NCBI GenBank assembly: GCA_028565635.1
Contig: JAOXYB010033395.1
Location: 1-29,834 of the forward strand
Reading direction: 5' to 3'
DNA length: 29,834 nt
DNA from: Phoronis ovalis
Taxonomy: Eukaryota; Phoronida; Phoronidae
The notes beneath the pieces are model-generated. The model did not search any database. It had not been told where the DNA came from and saw nothing but the letters and a program-made list of their open reading frames with translations. How positions within the stretch are numbered: the first letter of the stretch is position 1; every line of letters starts with the position of its first letter. The position numbers and the translations under genes were made by a program. Positions 8,203 to 23,094 of the stretch are shown here, piece by piece.

Positions 8203-11200
8203 GTAAGGTCTCGCTCTGGAGAGCATGTTTACTAAATATTGTTTACCAGGGACTTTTCTAGCATTAATATGGTTTGATTTCTTTTATAGTTCTAATCTGT
8301 TTCCAAACTAACCAGCATGTCAAAACTCACAAATTTACGGACCCCTAGCCCTGAGACCCATGCCATGTCACTAAGGTCAGAAAATTCTTGCAATTCCTTT
8401 TGAAAATAATAAGGTTTGAAAGGAGCCTGGTGGAAACCTTTCAACTGCTTATGGCAGACCATATATTAAACAACATTACTTTTGACAATAAGCATACCAG
8501 CTTCTTTTAAAACTTAGTTAGGGCCCTATAGAAGGCTGTTTAAATATTGTCTAGAGGGGGAGATGGTTTTTATCAAGAATTATGCATATTTAGTTGTCCA
8601 TTGGGATTTTGCTTTTTAAAGTGTTTCATAGTCACAGGGACATGTCTCCTCCCTAAATCCGACTGACATCAATATTTCACAGGTATCTTCATGTTTGCAA
8701 TAAAATAGTAATTTATAGTTGCATTGCAGGGTTATTATTCCTTGCATGTCTAGTGATTTATCCTTCTTTAAATACAGGTACTCCTGCTAAAGTAGAAACT
8801 ATTGATATTAGTACTTCTAATCACCCCATTATGTTTATGTTTTATTGTAATTGTATGCTTGACATTTTTTAGACACTGTGCAAGTGGCAAGACACTGCAT
8901 AATTAAGTTGTAATTACAAGCCCTGTAATTAAATGAATTCTTTTTGCCAATGAGTCATGATCAAATAGAATGTTTCTAGTGTTGTATCTATTTTTTTATT
9001 TTGGAAATAATCTTCCTAAACTTGTTAGTGGTTTTGACAATAAGACCATTTGGTTTACATCAAAACAGTTTGTAGGACCTTTGACTGAGGAAGTCTGTTG
9101 AATATATGCATTAAGATGGGTGGGCTACAACATAGGTGCTAGGTTAAGAGAACAAATTAGTTACACTGTTGTATGTAATGGATTAAACAGTTGTATGTTT
9201 ACATATTGACTATGTAAAAGTAAATTCTCTGATGTATACTTGTAATGCCAGTTTGATATACTCACATATTTCCTGCTCAGCAGCGTTATCCGTTTGATAC
9301 AACTTTTAATTGTCAACTTTGTTTTACTCATCTGCTGATCATTTGTATTAAAAACTAGAGTTCTTGCCTGAGGGCACACAATAATTTCCTGAACACACCA
9401 GTAAGCTTTCCCAACAAAACAATTATTTTTTAAGATATTATCGAACACTTCAACAGAAAAATTAAAATCTGATTTTCTGATTTATTTGCCCAGTATTTTA
9501 CACATATTTTAAGACCCTGCTATACAGAAGCTGTTATGAGGCTAGATAACCTACAGTACAGTTGTGAAGTTTCACTTCTAATCAAAATAACTTAGTCCAT
9601 GCAGAAATTTGATCCTTGCTATAGGCCTGGGGAACTTGAGTTTCTATTAAAGCACCAACCACATGCCTATAACCACAGCTTGTGATGAAAAGAAGCCTAG
9701 ATTAATATTGACAGCAAAGTATATTGCTCTGTGTTCATCCAGTAAGTGAACTTTCTGTTTGGAAACTCATTTTGTGAGCTGTAATTTAATGTCTTGGCAG
9801 AAAATACCAGCTTGCAAATTTGGCAGTCCTTTATTAACTGTAAATCATTGATACATAACTAAAGAGAATATTGCATTTATATGGACTATAATGCTGGAAC
9901 GTTTTAAAAGAAACATATTTTTAGCAGGAAAATTACTAGATCTTATAAAGAATCACATCTTATTAATAAGAAATGTTTTTTTTTAAATCCTCAAGGACTT
10001 AAAGCAAGTCTATTCTTGTGCAGTTTAATCCTAATGTGGTGGTAAGAAATTTAATATTAACTAAATATCAGCATATCAAAAGTGAAATTCTTATTTGCTA
10101 TGTGACAGGTTAATTCTAATTGAAATATATAAACTTGACATCCCTGCATATAATTACAGGGGTAGAAAAAAATGTGTATATCTTTTTCTGTGTTTGGTCA
10201 CCTGTGCCATTAAAATTTTGTTATTAGACAATAAAACAAAATCTATAATAACTTATGTAAACCAATCCTTCATCTTTTTAATGGTCTATGTAATAAAACC
10301 AATTTTTTCATATTCTCTAAATTTTATGACTTCAGTAATGTATAATGAAATTATCTGATTCCAGAACATGGGCGAAATTTCCATTTCCCCTGATTACTGT
10401 TTGTGTTATTGTAACCTTATGACCCCAATGTTTCTAGGGTAACTTACTTGTCTCCTGTCTTAGTACTATGCTGGTTTAGTCAAGTTACAACATTACAGAA
10501 CCAGAATATAATTAGTTTGAATTATATGTATGCATGGACATAGAGGAGGTCTAGATTTCAAGAGAATATATAACTTTGTTTATAAATGCTGAATACATTG
10601 GACCCACCCCCATTTCTCATGAGAGCTACTGAAGAAACTCATTGGTACTTGTGAACCACTTAAAATGAAAATCTGAAAATTGTTTAAAAGCCAATGTAAC
10701 ACCTTCAATAAACTTTATCATTTGTCATTGACTTGACATTAATTTAATTAAAATATTCTTGACAATCTACATAATTATGGGGGATATAATTAATTACAAT
10801 TCGTAAGTTCTCTACATCATTTGTAATGTTAATTTGAAAATTAGGACAATTTTAATTTCCATGCTGGTGCCATCATCAGAGTGTGCGAAGTGTTGCTGGC
10901 ATTTGCTCCTCACAAGTGACTGAGCATGAAAACTTGATAGTTCTCTGGATTATGATCCTATGTAGGCCTGCAGATTAATTATACCTTGTACTTAGTAGTA
11001 TTTAAAAACTGTTCTATTCAGGTACTATCAAAACATACTTGAGCTGCATTCTCTCCATGAGCCAAGCAAAGTTTGGTAGAATTTTTTATGGTTGTACTTT
11101 CTTATGAAAACACAAGCTGTTTTTAAATGTTCTGCATAAATTTATAATAATTTTTTTTTTGATTACGTAATATTATGTAACATTGCTCTATTGCGCAGAA

Positions 11201-11463
11201 GCAATATTTGTCAGACATACACATTGTAGGGATTATGTAGGTATCATGACTGACTCAATGAGTTCGAAACTTAATAAAGGGGTTCCGTTCATACTAGCAC
11301 TAGCTGTTGGGACCACAGGGGCTGCTGCTCAAGTTAACAATACTCCTTGACCATAAAGCTTTCCCATTTACCCCTTAATTTCCTTTCTAAAACAACTATG
11401 TTAAACATTGCTGTGAGTAGGTTTACACATTTGTGTCACATACTGCTTTGAAGGAAAATAACT

Positions 11464-11496
11464 GGTACATCACCAGGTACATCACCAGGTACATAC
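11464..11496. repeat. Short 12-bp tandem repeat
   Basis: GGTACATCACCA occurs twice in a row (11464, 11476) and a third partial copy GGTACAT follows at 11488. It is a small minisatellite inside Smad6/7 intron 3. The repeated YLVM it makes on the minus strand is a by-product, not a protein. Confidence 0.85.
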
Positions 11497-14400
11497 GATT
11501 TGTTTTGTTTCTTCTCACTGGTGTTGTTTTCTGCCAGTGATCATCGTGTATTGAGTCAAAGGACCCAGGTGTTTGAAAAATTTCACTGGCTAAAATCCCA
11601 ATGACTTCATACAAATTTAAAAAAAGAACCCTGGTTAGTGTATGTTGGAACCTCACTCTAAAACAGCTTCCTTGTAAAGTAAAGTGCAGCAATGAATTCG
11701 TTCAGAAATGTGAAAACATATTATACATTTCTGTCTGCTTACTTAGTGTACCTTCTGTATTGATGCTTGAAGGCAATAGGTCATCTTATCAGTATAATAA
11801 GGCACAGGTTATGTAATTTTTAGCAACAAAGAAACTACCTGTCTTGTGATTTTAATTTATTTCTAAAATTTCTTATATATAGTCACAAAAGACTCTTTTG
11901 GGTTTTCTAAAAATTCACACAGGATCAAATATTGTCATCTATATCGGCCTTTTTGTCTTGTCTTGATAAAAAAGTGCAAGGTTCCGTTGCTTCTTCTTAT
12001 TCACAGGTACAATTTATGAAATGTTTGTTTTCAGACTTGGAAAAAATCTCATATTTTGTCTTGGTCACTACTGATTGTTGTTGTGCAGTAATTCTTGTAC
12101 ATTGTTTGCAGAAGGTACAAGTAGTATTGAGCTGAGGATTATATAGGTAGTGGCAGGTCTAATTCACTGATAATTGCCATAGTAGTGTCTTGAACTGGTG
12201 AAGTGGTTAAATCTTTTTACGAATCAAAAACCTGGATCTCAAAATGAGGTTTTGATTTAATATGAATTTGTTATTTGTGAACTTTGAAGTTTTCTCTTAT
12301 CACTATCCAATATAATATTAGCAGTTATCTTTCATTGAGGTTTCTTTATCTGTATAGTAATGTCCACTAGCTGTTATTTCTTTGTATGCAGTCTTTTTTC
12401 TTGAGTACTAAAAGTTACAGTTTTTCACACCAGGTTTTGGTAAATTGGACTCTAAATATTCAAAACTTATTCTTGCAATGCTCTCATAAAAACCGTCAGT
12501 AACTGAAGTGGATTTTGAAATATTTATTATTATATGTCCAGGCTCCAGTACATAATAATACAAAATCATAAAATATGTATTGTAAGTAATTAACCTTCAG
12601 TAAATCAGACATCATTGATTGTTGAATTCATGAACAAGTCTAATATCTCATTTTCCTTCTATCTTAAGTTCTCTTAAACTGTTGCTATGAGTGAAATCAT
12701 GTGTGAGATGATGTGAGACAAAGAACTGTAGATTTTGTTTTATAATGTGCAAGAGATTCTCACTCTTATTTTAGGCAAACTAGTTGTATAAAATAATTAA
12801 GTTAAATATTTGTTATCATCTCAGAAATCTCCTTGGACCTGTTGAATTCAATTTTATGTTTGATCAATCTGTGTGGTAATTTAAGGGATACTTGTTCCAT
12901 AAATATTTCAAGAAAAGATCATTCATAAATAACTTTAGCAATAAAGGGCTGTCTCATGAATATCCAGTCAGTTGTATTTTGTGTGTAAAACACCTCCAGG
13001 TACAAATACAGTATATACATTATCTTTTGATGGATTGTTAATATATTTTGTTAATTGTTAGGACCACTTCATTGCCATTAATGTTGCTGCTTTAAAGTTT
13101 GTTTAAATTAAGGAAGATCTCACACTTCAAGACTAATCTTGAATACATACAATGTAATCCATTTAACATTTTAACTACTAAAAGTATCAGTTGTAATGAC
13201 TGTTTGGAGGGCTACCATGTACTAAGTATTTAATTGTATAAAGGGAATAGTTCACCAATACTGCACTGGCAATTCTTTGTAGGGTTTCAAGTGAAATACA
13301 GACTGAGAAATGTCCTTGAGAATTTGCATAATTCATTACAACAAATGTGAAAATAATACTAACTGGTGAAATTAACCTTCATGAGGTGCCAATGGTGTGG
13401 TTTGCTAATGTTTGCATGTTAACTTTGGGTAAATGTCACAGAATATAGGAATCCCAGTACATAGTAGCATAAACATTGCAAGTTGGCCCTCTGCCACTTA
13501 CCCATACTTGCAGAGTGGGCAGTTTACCAATATGATAACATTGCCAAAGAGATTAAACATTAAATTGTCATTCATAAAATGTTCAATTAATATTTCCACC
13601 ATGTCTGTGTGTATTTCTTGCTTTCTGTAGTAAGAGTAGATGTCATTTCTTGAAATATACAAACAGAAATCAAGCACATCAGTTTTGCACTGACTTGTCT
13701 TGAGTAGTTGTTACCAATCTGTCTTAAATTCAAATTTTTTAAAAGAGTGCTGGAATTGGAATGCCAATGTTGATTTTGTTTTTAAACAGCTAGTATAAAT
13801 CATACAAGTACCTTGGGCATTCTTGTCCCTGCTAGAGCATGCCAGGTCAAATTGCAAGAAATAAAGAAGTTAATGGGGTTCATTTTAAAAAATGAAATAT
13901 TTAGATTTACATGGAGACTCTGCTTTATGAAGAATGAGGAAAAAAGAGTTTACATGACTATGGGACAATTTACTCGTGATTAACATCTACATGCCTCGCA
14001 TTAATAAAGAACTATTGCCAGAGTATGCCAGAAAAAACTATTAAAATTGTATTATTAATTTTCCTAGTACAATTCATGACAGATTTTAGCAAACATTAGA
14101 TGTGAATAGAAAGTGGCAAAATCATATGACATAGCAAAGTTAAGTACTCCAAATTTATATCATACCTCTGGGGGGGTGTGTGGATGAGGTACAAATTATA
14201 AAATTCTCTAGATATAATATTTATTTATAGACTGTGCCCCTAAAGGTGTATAAAGGTTATGGTGTCAGTTTCAGGAATCTGACAATATGATATAGTACTT
14301 GAAGTTGGGGCAAAGGGCAAGTGTAGATAAGTGTGATATGGCAGTCAACTTCATGCATTAACTTCACAGTTTTGCAGCATTGATATATCAGTAAGGAAAT

Positions 14401-16033
14401 GATAAGAAACATGCTCACAGGTAATTTATATCAGTGAACTGTGGCTATGCAATCCTCTTGTTTTGCTTGCCCTTGCTTTTCTGTGCATTGTCCCTAATTC
14501 AGATGTGGAGGCCATGTGTATCATGCACACAACATTTTAAGAGTTAAAGTAAAAAGTTCTGAATGTGATTTATGTCAGTTTAAAAAGTGAAGGAGGTGAC
14601 TAAAGGGATGTATTGGATAAAAAACTAAACCATCATTTAACGAAACTGTTAGAAATAGGTATGAACAGCCTTGAATAGTTCTCACCACAACCTTCACCAA
14701 TCTTAAATATAGTTTTACACTAAATATATAGTTTGACATTAATATTTCATTGAATCAATTTAGGGTGAAGCAAATGAACATACATTCTGTATCCATTGTC
14801 GAAGTAAAAAAAAATCTATTCCTAACAACCCCCTGAGTAAGGACTGAAAATGCTGAGCTGTATAACAATATGCCTGGAATAGTTTGTTTATCCAAATTTG
14901 AATAATACTGATTTTTTTTTACTGGAATGAAATACACCTTGTCCTGCACATTAGCTACTATTCATGTGTACACATGCTGAGAAAATAGCAATCACAAAGG
15001 TTGACACTTGTTTTATGCCAGAAAATATATGCAGAAACATGATGATTTCATTTGAGCAGTTGTCCGTGAATAAGAAAACATCCTGCATTCTTGTTAAATG
15101 TGTGAAAATTGTTCTGCATTTTTCACTGGCATCCCATCACTGAAATTATGCTCTTAATGTGCCTACAAATTGGCTAATATGCTGACAGATTGGATATTGG
15201 ATAATTACATGAACAAAAGGATGTTACATATTATGTTATAGTAGTTTATAAATATTGAAACTTGTCAAATAGCTGGTTAGGCTAACAATGGCTATATGCA
15301 GCATACTTTTTAAGGGAGTAAAGCATTGTGAATTGTATAGTGTTTGAGAAGAAATTAGTGGGTCTTGTTTTTATTACAGAAATATTTTAACATGGTTGAT
15401 TAAATTTCCATAAAATAGCAACCTCTATTTCCAAATTGTGAAAACAGATCCTGCCATTCAAAGGCCATACAAAAGCATGCTTTGGGTGATTAGTGATGTG
15501 TAAAGACAGAATCAATGAAGGATTATTATATACTGTGTTTATGAAATTAAAGAACATTAACTTTGATGTGCTATTTTCTTTGCCTTGGGCCATTATTTTC
15601 ATCATGCTGTATTATCTTCTAAACAGGAAATCTAATGCTATCTGATAATATTGGTCAATGCCATGGCTACAAGTGCAGTTGCCCACAGTTGCTAATCATG
15701 AAACTGTCTTGCATAATTTCTTGCTAGTGTCATTTCTATGCAAACATGGCAGTGTTTTATAAAATGTTTGACTACTGTATTACCCTTTGACTGTTGGGTC
15801 AAAAGTCACACACACACATTGGGTTATTGCAAGGCCATCCTCAAAAATATAGCAACAAATGTGTTCAGAGCACTGTGTAGTATTATACTGTAGCACACAC
15901 ATATTGCAAAATAAAACTGTGTGAAGATGTGAGGAAACATGCTTGACAGGATTTGAGTGGAATACTTATCATAAAATTATAGGCTTGTGACTAGGAGATG
16001 TAGTGAATGAAAAGTTATCAAGATAGACAGCAG

Positions 16034-16041
16034 GTCTAGAC
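16034..16041. promoter_or_regulatory. Palindromic Smad-binding element in intron 3
   Basis: GTCTAGAC is a perfect copy of the palindrome also found in the Smad6/7 promoter cluster. A GGCGCC core lies 150 bp away (16192-16197). Three GTCT half-sites occur about 800 bp downstream (16842, 16847, 16855). These could belong to an intronic autoregulatory enhancer. An eight-base match in 15 kb can also arise by chance. Confidence 0.3.
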
Positions 16042-19000
16042 AAAGTGGCAAAACTCAGGAAATGTACAGCTGTAGATTTAATGAAGAGGTCTTGGAAGGA
16101 AGGACTATATACATTCTCAAATCCATTTTATTTGCAATGTACCTGGCTTTAGAGTAAAAAACTAAAACCACCAATTCTACTGTTTAGGTTAGGCGCCTCA
16201 TTAAGCATTTATTGAAGTTCAGCAGCTACTTGACAAATCATGAAATTAATTTTTCAAAGTCAAAACAGAGATACATGTTGATTCCTAAATGCATCAATAC
16301 AGTCGTATTGTGTTGGAAAATGAATATTAATTCCCATTCTTAGGTAGCATGCTCTGACCCAAAAATCTCCTTAGAAAGCTATCCTGGTACATTGACAGAT
16401 ACCAACAAGTATACTCACATTACTGTGCTCCAGTTCAGAAACAAAAGAACAAGTCTAATTTTATTTACGATTTTGAAGTAGAATCCAGGTTTTGAGTTGA
16501 TATTAAAGTTAGCTTACTGTCTATTTAATAAGATAAGTAAATAATCAAATAAAAATTGTAGTAAAATCAATGAATTAATTTTAAATATTCTGGATTCATG
16601 ATCATTGATTAGTATTTTTATTAAAACAGTTTTATTGGAAATTTGGAAGAGCTGTTATTTAAAAAACAGCATCTACATTAACTTGTAATCTGCTAACTGT
16701 GTAAATAAATTACCGAATTGGAATATATTTAAATAAATTATTAATACTAGTTATTTTATAGTCAGCGTCAGTATATATCTCAGGTGTTATTATTGAGAAT
16801 ACATTAGGTAAAATGCTGGAGGGAAGATGGTTACTAGTATTGTCTAGTCTAGCTGTCTACTTCTAATACAGAAATGGCTCCTTAGCAATTATCAACCATT
16901 TGACTGCTTATCGGCTCTGATGTGATGTTCCTGTAGGAGTTCTGTGAAAAACATGTTCCTACTTGAGATACGTTTTATTGGTGTTAAATCAAATATGCAG
17001 TTCTTTATTATAACGATATATGACAAAGGGATGACTGCAATGGCTGTTTTCATAATTTGCAGTGATAATATGATACCATACATTCTACCCATTTATAATA
17101 GAATAATAACTTGAAGAGAAGATACAATGCAGTGTGTGAATGTTATGAAAGAGTCTGTTCCCTAAAAAGTAAAAAAAAAAAGATATGCTTTAAAAATAAC
17201 TGGTGGATACAAAAAATAAATAGCCCCAGGCCAACAGTTAATACTTTATATGCTGCAGCAGTCCATTTGGTACAGTAGCACTATAAAACTACTTGTGTTT
17301 TGTCCTATTCCTCACAATGAGTATACAATAGTAGGCCTGTGTTGTAATATAACTTGATAAACCTTCGTTGATTTTACTCCTTTCACCTGACAAGGTAACA
17401 CATTTCAATCACATATTTGCCAGGGTTTCTGTTTGGCTTTGTGTTGCTTTTTATTGAGAACTTGTTTAAATTGGACCAATTGGTTTATGTGACCTATTAT
17501 TCACTTTCAAACTCTGCTTGTAGCCACTGTTTGGTCCTGTTAAGAAAACAACCATGTTTACTAGATTAGGCAAACATTACTAACTGTACCTGTTAAAAGA
17601 GTGCCATGGGCTTTTTGTTTGGGGGTACAGTTCTGACATTGTTTTTAGATAAACATGGGAAATGAGAAATTTCCTTGGTATAATTTTTTTCTTTAGGATG
17701 TGGTTGGGTTTATAAGAAAGGGTAATATTTTCCTAATCTGTATCAAAATAGATAATTTCATCACATAATGACACTACTCAAACAATGGTGCCGTGGGCAT
17801 TTGAAACTCCAAAAAAGATTAGTTTGCTTTTATTCTAGTGTATAATTTTTGCTATTAATGATTGAAGTGTGATTTTAAAATAGCCTGTTTAAAAGTGATA
17901 ATTTTTGCCTTTGTGCTTTCAGTGCTGATATTTCTGACTGAGTTAACTTCATAGTTAGAAAATTTTAAAATGGAATAAAGTAAAATAGAGCTCTGTCTTG
18001 TACTTGTTGAGGAAGATATAATTGTCAATATCACAGAATTCGCTAATGTCCTGTGAAAATCGTGGGATATCAGACAAAATATGACTTAAATTTTATATAG
18101 ATATATTTCCACTGATTTTAGATTTTGGAATTGTTGTTAGCCACAACATATCAATACTGATTTAAAATTTAAGTTCATATCTTTTGATTTATTAATCCAA
18201 ATGTTATTCTTTTACATAAAAATCAGTTGCCAACACATTCTTGCTGTACATTTATAAATTTGAAAATCCTAATCAATTTTCATGTTCAATGTGACAGATG
18301 ATATGTCCTGAATTAACCTTTATAACTGAGTAAACAATTGTAAAAAAGTGTGCCTTATGAGAACTTGCCAATGCACACTAAACTAAGTATATTTACTCCA
18401 AGGTCCTCAGTCAATAGCTCTTCTTGCTTTATGTAAGTATTTAGCCCACAATTCAAAAAGGTTTTGTGCTCTTCATAATGGTTTGGATGGGGTCAACAGC
18501 AAGCTTTATGTACTGGTGTAAATCAAAAACTTACTTGGTGAGTAAGCCATAAAGCTCTCAGAACTGCACGGGCATGATTTACCCTGCGGATTAAATTTCA
18601 ATCTTGCTCAGGGATGGGATCTGTTGAAGCATGAAATATTGTTCATATATCACAGGTCCATATTATAATTCAGTGTATATCATAATTCCTTGAAATTATG
18701 TACTTCCCTTTCAATGTTTTCAATTTCTCATCTCTTATTTTTTTGAAAGATTCAAAATAAGTTGGAAAAAATAAAAAAATGAGTTTCTAGCAGGTTTTGA
18801 ATGCTGGTTTTTAAGAAAATTTGTATATATATTATTAAGAAATTTTGAAATCTGAAATAAGAGTGGGTGGAGTTTTTTTGAAACTTTGAGTAACAAATGT
18901 ATATTATTTATACATTGACTCTTGGTGTTTCTTGTTTGCATAGTTGTAGAAAATTTTGTAGGATTTAATTATATCTGTCTTTTTCAAACTATTGCCATTT

Positions 19001-20315
19001 CACAGAAAAATTATTTTTACTAGTTTCCTTGTATATACATACATATATACACATGCAAGCATGCGTTTGTACGTATGTTAAATAATTAAATAGACTTCTT
19101 TGGTAAGAAATATCCCCATGTTTTTTGTAAATATTAAATGCAAGCTGTAATTTGGCCATCCTGTGGTTTTATTGGAAACAATTACAGATAGCAGAGGTCA
19201 AAACCACATACTGTGTGATGTTTGAGATGCCATGCTATAGTACACTGGTATACCATTTAATCTGATATATTGGGTGCTGTTAATGAGTGAACTATAGAAT
19301 TAGGGGGGAAAATACTTTCATTGGGTAATTAATAGTTTTTATTTTTGTTTGACACTTAACTGGTTACATAAGAAACAATCTGGTTTTAAAAACTGGTCAT
19401 TTTGCTCAAGGCACAATTATTTTGATGTTCTTTTTGGTGCAATTTGAACATTTGGAGAAAGCTATAAACTTTTTTTTAATTAAAGGGCATATTTTAGTGA
19501 TGGAGACATCAGAAATAGTCACTGGAGAAAATATAATTTTGAAAGGCTGTGCAATGTAGTAACTAGGCTCCCAATTTCAAATAGTTCTGAAATTTTGAGC
19601 ACTCTGTCATTCATTCATCTTCAGTTGGCATCTACGAATAAGTTATGTTCTGAAAAAAATATTATTTGATAAGGTTAGCACAGCAAATAAGCTCCCGATT
19701 TATAGTAGTTGAGTACTTGGAGATGCCATACTTTCATTCAGCTTTACAGAGTACAACCCAAGTTATAATCCCAGAAAAATCAATAAATGTTTACTAAGGT
19801 TTATCTGAGTTGTATTGGGTTTCATGTGTGTGTTCTAGGAAAAGTGTATGCTTTAGACTGGCAAGTAAACAGTCCCCTGGGAGGCTGAAGTGTTGACACA
19901 CAGTCATTCTGCTATTGTTTTATCATCAAGAAATCAATGCAATATTGTCGGATTGTCTGTGGCTGTCAAAATCAAAAATACCAGATTATAAAAATTAGAT
20001 ACCCATTGTTTGCTGTCTTGGTAGAAAGCAATAACATGTTAATTATATTGTAAAATGTTGTAAGAGATAAAGCAATCCTGTGATGAAGTTAGATATATTA
20101 TATAACTTGTGAGACGAAAGCTATAATATGCTTACTAGTACATTGCTGATAAGCGAAATTGGAAGTGCTGTAAACAATAGTCAGCTTCCAATTGTTTATA
20201 GATACCCTCTTGAATTGGAGCTTTTCAATACTTGCATATATATGTGTAAAATGATGATACTGACTTTTTATTCTGATAATGTTCTTTAAATTCATTAAAT
20301 TTTATCCACTACTTA

Positions 20316-20355
20316 AAATTTGAAGTTTTATTTTAAATTTAAATTTGAAGTTTTA
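20316..20355. repeat. 25-bp direct duplication in AT-rich DNA
   Basis: AAATTTGAAGTTTTA occurs at 20316-20330 and again at 20341-20355, with near-identical AT-rich spacers, so the period is 25 bp. The flanks (TTTAAATTTAAATTT, TTTTAAATTAAAATTT) are also palindrome-prone. It is a local duplication in intron 3 without evident function. Confidence 0.7.
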
Positions 20356-23094
20356 AATTAAAATTTTTCTTTTGTAAATCATTTTAGCGCAGTGAAACTT
20401 TAGAAATATGTAAATTTGTATAGCGCATTTACACACTGAAAATATGATATAATGTGAATTTTATCTAAAATGATTTTTCTCTCTTAAACTAATGATTCGT
20501 GTTAAAAAATTTATCCAGGCTGTTTTGGGGAAGTCTATAGCTTTTTCTACTGGGGACTTTGTATTGGGATAGTTGTGGTGGTGGGTCTGTGTTTCACAGG
20601 TTAGTTACTTCTGGTTTACATGCCTAACATGACTGTATCAATATCACCTCAGCTTATAAAATTCATTCATCTTAACCAAATTATAAGCAAACATTCTGCT
20701 ACAATTTTTTTTTTATCAATTCCGTATGGTATGTTAACCACAATGTAGTGGCTGAAGAGAGAACAATTTATGTGGATTATGTTTTACATAGGAAAGAAAA
20801 AAATTCAAATTAAAGCTGGGGGTAATTGTCATCTTGACATTGGATTCATTCTAGTCTGTACTTTGTGCTGGAAAGTGGGTTGCTAACACCCATAGTTTTC
20901 CATTTCTACAATTTTTGTTAGTATATCTTGTGATCAAAATAAGCGCCTGGGGTTACACACTCCTGCAATATTCTGGACAAAACCCAAATGTTTCCCCCGG
21001 TTCATGTTATCTTACTTAGTCAAGCTAAAGCGGGTTTATACTTTGCAATATGTACAATATTTCAATAGAGAGCATATATAAATACATATCTCCGGTAATA
21101 GTGGTATGATAGAATTGCTTATGTTAGTTGAAGACAAGTTTGTTGTAATTTTTGCATGTCCAGAATTATGCCAATATTTAATATGCATTAACATTGACTT
21201 GTACTATTGTTATTGGTTAGCCAGTAATAAGTATGTTAATTGTTTTTGATTAATCTATTTTTACCTATACAGGTATTTGGTTTTTGGCGACAGTAGCTGG
21301 CTTTTTGTTCGATTTTACCTCATATCGTCTCCTCAATTAACCTAGATATTGATCTGGCTGATCATTTCATAGTAACTTTGAATAGATACATAACCTTTCC
21401 TTAATTAAATAATGTTGAAAAGAAACGGAAATTTGTATCAATTACCACTTGTAAAATCTTAGATTTACCTGTTGGCATCTGTCCGAATGTTTCTTGTTGC
21501 AGTTCACGCTTTCTAATTTTTAACCAAAAAAATGTAGTATCTTATTTAGCTACCCTAGAATAAAAAGTGGACAGGTTTTGTACCTTTTCAGGTGTTCAAA
21601 TCTGTGATACAAGAATTTTTATTCAAACCCTGTACTGTATTAACTCAAATTATGTTGTGCAATTGGCTATAGGCCCAACATGTACACCAGTTTGAGCAAA
21701 GACAGACAACCACACGAGATTAACTCTGCCTGGAGCCACTGTATTCATGTTTATTGTTACTGTCTGCTGCCTAGTCTCTAATAAAGGCTTGGCTGGTGAA
21801 AATAAAAAATGTGGTCCTACAATATGGTACTGAATGTTTACTTTGCTTGAATCTTCAAGTATCTGTTAGACACTGAAGCCTTATTATATTTCTTGAGTCT
21901 GTCCTTTGTTGGGGCCCCAAGTTTATAGTACCTTATAATTGGTTGTTATTTCCACTAGAAGATAACACTAATGATCTACCTGTTAACCTGACCCCCTCTG
22001 ATATCTGATTCAGCATTCCTATACTTTGAGATAAGAAGGTACTGACTAAATATGCTGATCTGTTTATCAATTAGCCTCCCAGCTTTAGTGATTTATTGAC
22101 AAAAATTAGAAACTAGAATTTAAAACATTTCTCAAAATCTTGATAATTGGTGTTTGACAATTCAATGTTGGTAACATTTATTAATTATGTTTTATGGACA
22201 TTTTATCATCACAAATTGACACATGAAAACTATTTTTTTTATTGTAACCTCTGATAGAATCAAACATTATCTGAATGCATAATTTAGTTATGTAACACTT
22301 ACTAAATTACTAAATATTTTGTTTGCATAAATTATCCTGTTTATAATATGTAATTAGTGTATGCTTCTGGTGTTCTGGTATGAGGTTCAGGTGCTTGACC
22401 TCTTTAGGACTGTTTTTGAAAAGTTGATGGCAGTTTAACACTGTTTTATGGCCATAATGCTTGTTTAGAGAGTGTTATAAAACCCCATTATTGATGTTTG
22501 AACCTGATAGAACATGCTTTGTTTATCAGTTGTATCTCTAGTCACTATAATTCTAGGGACATAGACTACAGGTGTGCCTCTTGAAAATATTCCACAATGG
22601 GTATTGTGTATAATGCTAGTTTTCCTATCCTTTCTTTAGAAAATGGTGAAACAAAAAGTTTTAATTCTGTTATAAAGTAAAAGACTTCCTATAACTTTGA
22701 ATTTGAATTTAAAGCATCCCATGTCATACATAGACCTGGATTAGCAAATGTCACCGGGCCAAGGAACATGCATTCTCAAAAGGGAAATCTGTGGTCCGCT
22801 TTAAGAGCATGGTCATGTAGACATTTCCCTTAGAATGAGACACTGCCGTAAATAGTGGTCAGCTTTCAGAGGACTTTGTCAATAGTACTGCAGGAAACAT
22901 TGACTACGCAACTGTTGCAAAACATGAAATGCACTGAATATGTGGTGGCATAATTGTTATGTGATCTGCAGTGTTCTCTTGGCACCCAATCAAGCATGGT
23001 GTTATTACAGGTACTTTTACAGTTAAATTGAACTGAAATTGTATCTAAAGTTGAGTCTTTTAAGCATAGCATAAATATTTTTGTTCTGTTGCAG

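Larger units (their letters stand above)
8203..23094 (+). other. Smad6/7 intron 3 (14.9 kb), no gene recognised
   Basis: The intron separates the linker exon from the MH2 exon; donor GTAAGG at 8203, acceptor TGTTGCAG ending 23094. I read both strands and found no convincing nested gene, tRNA or transposase. Open frames are short and low in complexity. CpG is rare throughout compared with the promoter, exon 1 and exon 4. Points of note, listed separately, are a 12-bp tandem repeat (11464), a perfect Smad palindrome (16034) with GGCGCC nearby (16192), a GTCT triplet (16842) and a 25-bp duplication (20316). Two AP-1-type sites occur (TGAGTCA at 8951, TGACTCA at 11251). A large intron here may house enhancers, but that is inference. 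Confidence 0.75.
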
